Source: Streptococcus australis
Lineage (GTDB): Bacteria; Bacillota; Bacilli; Lactobacillales; Streptococcaceae
NCBI RefSeq assembly: GCF_901543175.1
Contig: NZ_LR594040.1
Span: 1,864,638-1,928,637 of the forward strand
Length of the DNA: 64,000 nt
Direction of reading: 5' to 3'
Under the pieces are notes generated by a model. The model ran no database searches, was not told the DNA's origin, and worked only from the letters and a program-made list of their open reading frames with translations. Shown here piece by piece: positions 59,361 through 64,000 of this stretch. The position numbers and the translations under genes are program-made. Within the stretch, counting starts at the first letter, position 1. The number at the start of each line of letters is the position of its first letter.

Positions 59361-60676
59361 TCAAAATCCCTCTTAAATCTAATAATTTGTCTAAATGTGT
59401 TGTCTTCCATCTCTGTTTCTAAAATAATGTTGTCATACTTATCTAAAATCTCATTGACATTATTAAGTCCTAGGCCTCTATTCCTTCCCTTAGTAGAGAA
59501 ACCTAAGGCAAATAAGTTTTCTGAAGGCGTCATAGTGATTTTACATGAATTTTGGATGACTATAACTGTTTCAAAATCCATTTTAATGACTGCAACTTCC
59601 ATTTGTTTCAAGTAACTGTCTGCAGCACCTTCAACTGCATTATTTAAGAGAATACTCATGATGCGAACAAGATCAAGTAAATCCATTGACAATCTAGTAA
59701 TAATATCCTTTACTTCCAATGTAAACTCTACATCATTATTTCGTGCATAGACAATGGATTGAGCAATCAAACTACGTAAAGCTGAATCTTCTATGTTATT
59801 CAAATCAAAGTAAGTATATTTCTCTGAACGCAGTTTTTGATTCGCTTTTACTAATACTTCATTGTAAATTCTGTCAATTTCTTGTAAATCTTCACTGTCA
59901 ATTGCCATCTGCATGCTGACAAGCATACCTGCATAGTCATGACGAAAACCTCGAATTTCATTATACAAACCTACAATTTCATCTGTATAATTCTGTAAAT
60001 GCTTTTGTTCAAATTTCTTCTGCTTCAAAGCAATCTCTTTTTCAACTTGAACCTTGTAAGAGTTCATTGCAAAGAAGGTCAAAAGGAGCCCAACAAAAAC
60101 TACGGATGATAAAATACTTCCAAAACTATTTAAATGAGAAATAGTACTCACGATATCTGAAATAAAAGAGACGATATGTAGGAAGATAAATGCATATAGC
60201 ACTTTTTTCAAAAAAGGATAGAGATAGTCTTTGTCAAAATAGGTAAGTTCTAAATGGAAATAGGTAATAATTTTTTTAATAACAAAATATGTTAGTAATA
60301 GTACTCCTAAATAAAACATCCCTTCATGTTCTATGACAAAACCATCACCTGTTATAGAGGATAGGGTTACTGATATGAATGTATGGGTAGTGTGATATAA
60401 AAGAGAAATTAATAAACTAATAAAGATTCCTTTATACCTATCATATTTCTTTAATCCTCTTAAATAACCATATATAACTAAAGGGAATAAAAATTTCTCT
60501 ACCCCTAATCCATGTAAAGATACAAAATAAAAGAAAAATTCAACTACTAACTGTAATATAAATAGCCAAATACTGAACACATATAATTCTTTTATAGTTG
60601 TTTTACAAATCCATTCATAATTTCTGCTAAGAATAAAAAGACCTAGAATAACCATTGCCAATCCGAATAAATTCAT
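59357..60676 (-). CDS. comD: CSP receptor histidine kinase ComD
   Basis: A 439-residue HPK10-class kinase. Six to seven membrane spans fill about residues 1-210 and form the CSP sensor. The kinase part has the phospho-His in RGFRHDYAGML (about 248), an Asn box in ILLNNAVEGAADS and GLGLNNV. The membrane sensor half diverges among pherotypes together with ComC. It lies 21 bases after comC. Confidence 0.95.
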   Translation of the reverse strand: MNLFGLAMVILGLFILSRNYEWICKTTIKELYVFSIWLFILQLVVEFFFYFVSLHGLGVEKFLFPLVIYGYLRGLKKYDRYKGIFISLLISLLYHTTHTFISVTLSSITGDGFVIEHEGMFYLGVLLLTYFVIKKIITYFHLELTYFDKDYLYPFLKKVLYAFIFLHIVSFISDIVSTISHLNSFGSILSSVVFVGLLLTFFAMNSYKVQVEKEIALKQKKFEQKHLQNYTDEIVGLYNEIRGFRHDYAGMLVSMQMAIDSEDLQEIDRIYNEVLVKANQKLRSEKYTYFDLNNIEDSALRSLIAQSIVYARNNDVEFTLEVKDIITRLSMDLLDLVRIMSILLNNAVEGAADSYLKQMEVAVIKMDFETVIVIQNSCKITMTPSENLFALGFSTKGRNRGLGLNNVNEILDKYDNIILETEMEDNTFRQIIRFKRDFE

Positions 60677-60697
60677 TATTTCCTACCCTAATTTTAA

Positions 60698-60823
60698 TTA
60701 TTTTCTTTTTTGAAAAAGAAAACTGCGTATTACGTCTGGAATTCTCAATTCCCCACCTTGAATCTCCTGCAATTCTTTCTCTGTAAGCTTTGTGAATTGT
60801 TCCAATTTAACTGTGTTTTTCAT
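60698..60823 (-). CDS. comC: Competence-stimulating peptide precursor ComC
   Basis: A 41-residue pre-peptide. The leader begins MKNTVKLEQF and ends in the double-glycine cleavage motif LQEIQGG. The predicted mature CSP is ELRIPDVIRSFLFQKRK (17 residues): negative first residue, hydrophobic core and basic end, as in streptococcal CSPs. It would be exported and cleaved by ComAB, encoded elsewhere. AGGAGAC precedes the ATG. The sequence differs from pneumococcal CSP-1 and CSP-2. Confidence 0.95.
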   Translation of the reverse strand: MKNTVKLEQFTKLTEKELQEIQGGELRIPDVIRSFLFQKRK

Positions 60824-60870
60824 AATAAAGTCTCCTGTATTGTTTTTCTTGTAAATTAACTTACAACCCT

Positions 60871-60937
60871 ATTATACAAAATGAAGACCATGTAAGAAAA
60901 ATTTCTTCTCAACTGTACTTTTTTGCACCTGAAATGC
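60871..60937 (-). promoter_or_regulatory. comCDE promoter with ComE direct repeats
   Basis: On the minus strand GCATTTCAG (60929-60937), 12 bases, then ACAGTTGAG (60908-60916): the ComE direct-repeat pair. The -10 TATAAT is at 60871-60876. This is the autocatalytic control site of the comCDE operon. Confidence 0.9.
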
Positions 60938-60944
60938 ACTTTTT

Positions 60945-60977
60945 TAAGAAAAAAGCTGGGAGTTTTCCCAGCTTCTT
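60945..60977 (-). terminator. Terminator after tRNA-Arg
   Basis: AAGCTGGGA with TCCCAGCTT (60953-60973), followed on the minus strand by TTTTTTC. It shields comC from tRNA readthrough. Confidence 0.85.
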
Positions 60978-60988
60978 CTCTAATGTAC

Positions 60989-61062
60989 TGATCCCAGCAG
61001 GATTCGAACCTGCGACCGTTCGCTTAGAAGGCGAATGCTCTATCCAGCTGAGCTATGAGACC
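60989..61062 (-). tRNA. tRNA-Arg (TCT)
   Basis: A 74-base tRNA: acceptor GGTCTCA/TGGGATC (two G-U style pairs) with discriminator A, anticodon loop CTTCTAA and GGTTCGAATCC T-arm. It is the upstream flank of comCDE. Confidence 0.95.
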
Positions 61063-61105
61063 TAACATAACAATTCTATCAAAAAACAAGAAGTAAGTCA
61101 ATCTT

Positions 61106-61585
61106 CTATTTATGATAAGGAGATCCCTGCTGAATGGTAAAAGCACGATAAATTTGTTCAACAAGGACTAATCTCATTAACTGGTGTGGCAAGGTCAAAC
61201 GCCCAAAACTAACAGAAAGATTCGCTCGATGCTTCACAGTAGGGGATAGTCCCAGACTTCCACCAATAATAAATGTAAGGGTAGAAAATCCCTTTATGGA
61301 AGCTTGTTCTAACTGTTTACTGAATTCTACTGAAGAGAGAGTTTTTCCTTCAATTGCTAACACAACGACAAAATCTCTTTCTCCAATTTTAGAAAGAATT
61401 CTAGCACCTTCTGTTTCTAAGATTTTTTGATTTTCTATTTCACTAGCTTTATCAGGCGTTTTCTCATCAGCAAGCTCAATCATTTCTAATTTTGCGAAAC
61501 GTGAAATTCGTTTGCTATATTCAGCAATACCATCTTTAAGATATTTTTCTTTCAGTTTTCCAACTGTTACAATTTTTATTTTCAT
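61106..61585 (-). CDS. rlmH: 23S rRNA pseudouridine-1915 methyltransferase RlmH
   Basis: A 159-residue SPOUT methyltransferase acting on 70S ribosomes. It has the SAM-binding knot region [13 protein letters not shown] and the C-terminal [28 protein letters not shown], the usual terminus. It is divergent from htrA. Confidence 0.97.
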   Translation of the reverse strand: MKIKIVTVGKLKEKYLKDGIAEYSKRISRFAKLEMIELADEKTPDKASEIENQKILETEGARILSKIGERDFVVVLAIEGKTLSSVEFSKQLEQASIKGFSTLTFIIGGSLGLSPTVKHRANLSVSFGRLTLPHQLMRLVLVEQIYRAFTIQQGSPYHK

Positions 61586-61599
61586 TCTTTTATTTTATC

Positions 61600-61685
61600 A
61601 TATCCACACTTTATTTCACATCTTATACACATCAAAATCGTCTAAAATAACGAGCAAATTCACAGAATAAAAGGAGTTATCCACA
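61600..61685. other. DnaA-box cluster before htrA
   Basis: A perfect TTATCCACA (61677-61685) with one-mismatch boxes ATATCCACA (61600-61608) and TTATACACA (61623-61631), all in the same orientation, lie in the rlmH-htrA gap about 2.3 kb from the main oriC boxes. Confidence 0.65.
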
Positions 61686-61706
61686 ACTTGTGTAAAACTT
61701 TAAACT

Positions 61707-61739
61707 TTTAAGTTTGAATTAAGTTAATAGGTTTATACT
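61707..61739 (+). promoter_or_regulatory. CiaR box and -10 of htrA
   Basis: TTTAAG-TTTGA-ATTAAG (61707-61723) is an exact CiaR direct repeat. The -10 TATACT (61734-61739) follows 10 bases later, the spacing of known CiaR-activated promoters. Confidence 0.9.
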
Positions 61740-61770
61740 TTAATTAAATAACAAATAATTGGAGGCGTTT

Positions 61771-62961
61771 ATGAAACACTTACAAACATTTTACAAAAAA
61801 GGAGGCAAATTTCTTGTAATCATTCTTATTGGATTTTTAAGTGGTGCTTTAGGAAGTTTCGTGACATTGCAACTTTCTCAAAAACAAGGAAGCCAAACTA
61901 CAAATAACACTACAAATACTGTTACTCAAACCTCCTACAAGAATGAAAATGCAACAACTCAGGCTGTCAATAAGGTAAAAGATGCCGTTGTGTCGGTCAT
62001 CACTTATTCAGCCAATCGGCAAAATAGTGTTTTTGGAAATGACGAAACAGATACGGATACCGACTCTCAACAGGTAGCAAGTGAAGGTTCCGGTGTTATT
62101 TACAAAAAGAACGACAAAGATGCCTATCTTGTAACAAATACTCACGTTATCAGTGGAGCTTCAAAAGTCGACATCCGTTTAGCAGATGGTACTAAAGTTC
62201 CTGGTGAAATTGTAGGATCTGACACCTTCTCTGATATTGCTGTCGTAAAAATTTCTTCAGAAAAAGTTACAACCTTAGCAGAATTTGGAGATTCTAGCAA
62301 ACTAAATGTTGGTGAGACTGCAATCGCAATTGGTAGTCCTCTAGGATCCGAATATGCCAATACAGTTACCCAAGGAATCATTTCAAGTCTCAATCGAAAT
62401 GTCTCTCTAAAATCTCAAGATGGTCAAGCAATTTCTACAAAAGCCATTCAGACAGATACTGCCATTAACCCTGGTAACTCTGGTGGTCCACTTATAAACA
62501 TTCAAGGTCAAGTTATCGGGATTACATCAAGTAAAATTGCAAGCAATGGGGGAACTTCTGTAGAGGGTCTTGGATTTGCTATTCCATCAAATGATGCACA
62601 AAATATTATTAAACAGCTTGAAAGTAACGGTAAAGTGACTCGACCTGCTCTTGGAATTCAAATGGTTAATTTAGCTAATATTGGAGCTAATGATCTTAGA
62701 AAACTCAATATTCCAAGTAGCGTAACTTCTGGTGTAGTTGTTCGATCTGTTCAAAGCAATATGCCTGCATCTGGTCACCTTGAAAAATACGACGTTATTA
62801 CCAAAGTTGACGACAAGGAGATTTCTTCGTCAACAGATTTACAGAGTGCTCTTTACAACCATTCTATCGGAGACAACATTAAAATCACCTACTATCGAAA
62901 TGGGAAAGAGGAAACTACAACTATTAAACTAGATAAGAGTTCGGGTGATTTAGAGTCTTAA
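61771..62961 (+). CDS. htrA: Surface serine protease HtrA (DegP-like)
   Basis: A 396-residue membrane-anchored quality-control protease. One N-terminal span (about 12-32) precedes a trypsin-like domain with His in NTHVISG, Asp in SDIAVVKI and Ser in NPGNSGGPL, and a C-terminal PDZ domain (about 290-385). In pneumococcus HtrA degrades CSP and limits competence. I chose the ATG at 61771, preceded by GGAGG; a longer frame starts four codons earlier. It is activated by CiaR. Confidence 0.95.
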   Translation: MKHLQTFYKKGGKFLVIILIGFLSGALGSFVTLQLSQKQGSQTTNNTTNTVTQTSYKNENATTQAVNKVKDAVVSVITYSANRQNSVFGNDETDTDTDSQQVASEGSGVIYKKNDKDAYLVTNTHVISGASKVDIRLADGTKVPGEIVGSDTFSDIAVVKISSEKVTTLAEFGDSSKLNVGETAIAIGSPLGSEYANTVTQGIISSLNRNVSLKSQDGQAISTKAIQTDTAINPGNSGGPLINIQGQVIGITSSKIASNGGTSVEGLGFAIPSNDAQNIIKQLESNGKVTRPALGIQMVNLANIGANDLRKLNIPSSVTSGVVVRSVQSNMPASGHLEKYDVITKVDDKEISSSTDLQSALYNHSIGDNIKITYYRNGKEETTTIKLDKSSGDLES

Positions 62962-62971
62962 TTGACATCAG

Positions 62972-62989
62972 TGTAAAGAAAACTTTACA
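62972..62989. promoter_or_regulatory. Inverted repeat between htrA and parB
   Basis: TGTAAAG-AAAA-CTTTACA is a perfect 7-bp inverted repeat without a T run, 29 bases before parB. It could be an operator or RNA hairpin; I cannot name it. Confidence 0.4.
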
Positions 62990-63018
62990 GATAGTAAAAG
63001 ATATGTTAGTGTAGAATC

Positions 63019-63777
63019 ATGGAAAAATTTGAAATGATTTCTATCTCAGAAATACAAAAAAATCCCTATCAACCTCGAAAAGAATTTGATACAGATAAAC
63101 TAAAGGAATTGGCTCAATCAATCAAAGAAAATGGGCTCATCCAACCCATCATCGTTCGTCAATCTCCTGTAATTGGTTATGAAATCCTTTCAGGAGAGAG
63201 ACGATATCGGGCTTCTCTCTTAGCTGGTCTCACTTCTATTCCAGCTGTTGTGAAGAACCTCTCAGATCAGGAGATGATGATTCAGTCTATCATTGAGAAT
63301 TTACAGAGAGAAAACTTGAATCCAGTTGAAGAGGCACGCGCCTACGAATCTTTGGTAGAAAAAGGATTTACTCACACTGAGATAGCGGATAAAATGGGGA
63401 AATCTCGTCCTTATATCACTAATTTTATTCGTTTGCTTTCCCTACCAGATTATATCTTATCTGAAGTAGAAAATGGAAAAATTTCTCAAGCTCATGCACG
63501 TTCACTAGTTGGTTTGGATAAAGAGCAACAGGAATATTTCTTTCAACTAATCAAAAATGAAGACATCTCTGTGAGAAAACTAGAAACACTGCTGACAGAG
63601 AAAAAACAAAAGAAGCAAAAAAAAAGTAATTCTTTCATCAAAGATGAGGAAGATAAGTTAAAAAAACTACTTGGCTTAAATGTAGAAATTAAACTTTCTA
63701 AAAAAGATACTGGAAAGGTTATTATTTCTTTTTCAAGCCAAGAAGAATATGACAGAATTATCAACAGCCTAGAATAA
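63019..63777 (+). CDS. parB: Chromosome partitioning protein ParB (Spo0J-type)
   Basis: A 252-residue CTPase and DNA-binding clamp. It has the N-terminal ParB/sulfiredoxin domain with GERRYRA (about 62-68), a central helix-turn-helix (THTEIADKMGKSRPYITNFIRLL, about 117-140) and a C-terminal dimer domain. It nucleates at parS sites and recruits SMC; streptococci lack ParA. Two parS sites are in this window. The start has no clear ribosome-binding site. Confidence 0.96.
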   Translation: MEKFEMISISEIQKNPYQPRKEFDTDKLKELAQSIKENGLIQPIIVRQSPVIGYEILSGERRYRASLLAGLTSIPAVVKNLSDQEMMIQSIIENLQRENLNPVEEARAYESLVEKGFTHTEIADKMGKSRPYITNFIRLLSLPDYILSEVENGKISQAHARSLVGLDKEQQEYFFQLIKNEDISVRKLETLLTEKKQKKQKKSNSFIKDEEDKLKKLLGLNVEIKLSKKDTGKVIISFSSQEEYDRIINSLE

Positions 63778-63796
63778 GGCTGTTCTTTTATTTTTT
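63763..63796 (+). terminator. Terminator of parB overlapping its stop
   Basis: AACAGCCT with AGGCTGTT (63763-63784), followed by CTTTTATTTTTT. Confidence 0.85.
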
Positions 63797-63808
63797 CAAC
63801 CCACAAAT

Positions 63809-63925
63809 TTATCCACTATTTCTTATAGCAAAAAACCAAAGAATTCAAGGGAATCCTTCACTTTCCCCCAACCTGTGGATAAAAAATATAAACATTGTGG
63901 ATTCTTTTCCACAGATTGTGGAAAA
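63809..63925. other. oriC DnaA-box cluster
   Basis: DnaA boxes: TTATCCACT (63809, +), perfect TGTGGATAA (63874-63882, minus TTATCCACA), TGTGGATTC (63896, two mismatches), TTTTCCACA (63905-63913, +) and TGTGGAAAA (63917-63925, minus). Placement between parB and the right-edge gene is that of streptococcal oriC. AT-rich sequence lies beside them. Confidence 0.88.
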
Positions 63926-63938
63926 ATGCTAGCATCTA

Positions 63939-64000
63939 TGGTAAAATAAGTCTAACAGTAAACCTTTTTATATCAAATATAGCAAAGGAGGGGATAATCG
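63939..64000 (+). promoter_or_regulatory. Probable dnaA promoter and ribosome-binding site
   Basis: Extended -10 TGG-TAAAAT (63942-63947) abuts the DnaA boxes, suggesting autoregulation. AAAGGAGGGG near 63984-63993 is a strong ribosome-binding site, whose start codon lies just past the right edge. That the gene is dnaA is inferred from gene order. Confidence 0.75.

Overview
The window is the replication-terminal side of the origin in a mitis-group Streptococcus. It runs leftward from an oriC that begins in the last 230 bases; the ribosome-binding site at the right edge probably belongs to dnaA. Evidence for a streptococcus of the S. mitis/oralis/pneumoniae type: the gene order parB-htrA-rlmH-tRNA-comCDE-tRNA-tRNA, the dnaB-rplI-pde1-raiA-comF block, a choline-binding CHAP amidase of CbpD type (implying choline-decorated teichoic acid), a ComC/CSP system with ComE direct repeats, and TACGAATA competence boxes. 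The CSP is not one of the two common pneumococcal pherotypes. Together with a surface 5'-nucleotidase beside adcR, this suggests a commensal (S. mitis or S. oralis-like) rather than S. pneumoniae. Identification rests on recall of families and gene order, not on a database search. Most coding capacity is conserved core genome; I see no CRISPR array, prophage, insertion sequence or rRNA.

Layout. 1-1150: end of the zinc-uptake adc operon (adcC, adcR). 1300-3333: LPxTG-anchored 5'-nucleotidase. 3474-7985: dltXABCD (D-alanylation of teichoic acids). 8225-10064: hslO and a tRNA-dihydrouridine synthase. 10120-11616: a DUF1275 membrane protein and a Ser-rich lipoprotein whose promoter overlaps WalR-like hexamers. 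11922-14544: nicotinamide riboside salvage (NadR-type bifunctional enzyme, PnuC, Nudix/winged-helix regulator). 14690-17582: ctsR-clpC. 17701-20660: TPP riboswitch followed by a thiamine-precursor ABC transporter. 20766-24593: polA and the CbpD-like protein. 24684-28776: veg, dnaB, rplI, pde1. 28937-32813: thiolase, hpf/raiA and competence genes comFC/comFA. 32870-34987: YigZ-like, PH-domain protein, cysteine synthase. 35075-36974: tsf, rpsB. 37196-39807: pcsB, mreD, mreC. 39867-43682: ecfT, ecfA2, ecfA1, pgsA, rodZ-like gene. 43719-46249: paired M16 peptidases. 46408-47870: S4-domain YaaA and recF. 47930-50586: guaB, trpS. 50782-55018: ABC-F protein and YfhO. 55040-58365: YhgE and its divergent TetR-type regulator. 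58406-61062: tRNA-Asn, tRNA-Glu, comE, comD, comC, tRNA-Arg. 61106-64000: rlmH, htrA, parB, oriC.

Themes. (1) Cell envelope: dlt, cbpD, pcsB-mreCD, pgsA, rodZ, YfhO, YhgE. (2) Competence: comCDE (early), with comFA-comFC and cbpD carrying ComX boxes. (3) Replication and segregation: polA, dnaB, recF, parB, oriC DnaA boxes, a second DnaA-box cluster before htrA, and two parS palindromes lying inside the coding sequences of ecfA1 and yfhO. (4) Cofactor import: zinc, thiamine precursor, nicotinamide riboside, ECF vitamins. The less ordinary signals are a CSP sequence I do not recognise, four genes whose -10 element ends 6-7 bases before the start codon with no ribosome-binding site (probable leaderless mRNAs), a tandem-repeat promoter before the NAD-salvage operon, the adcR promoter built into the terminator of the upstream gene, and overlapping alternative hairpins after the TPP aptamer. 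No intergenic gap exceeds about 300 bases without an assigned element.
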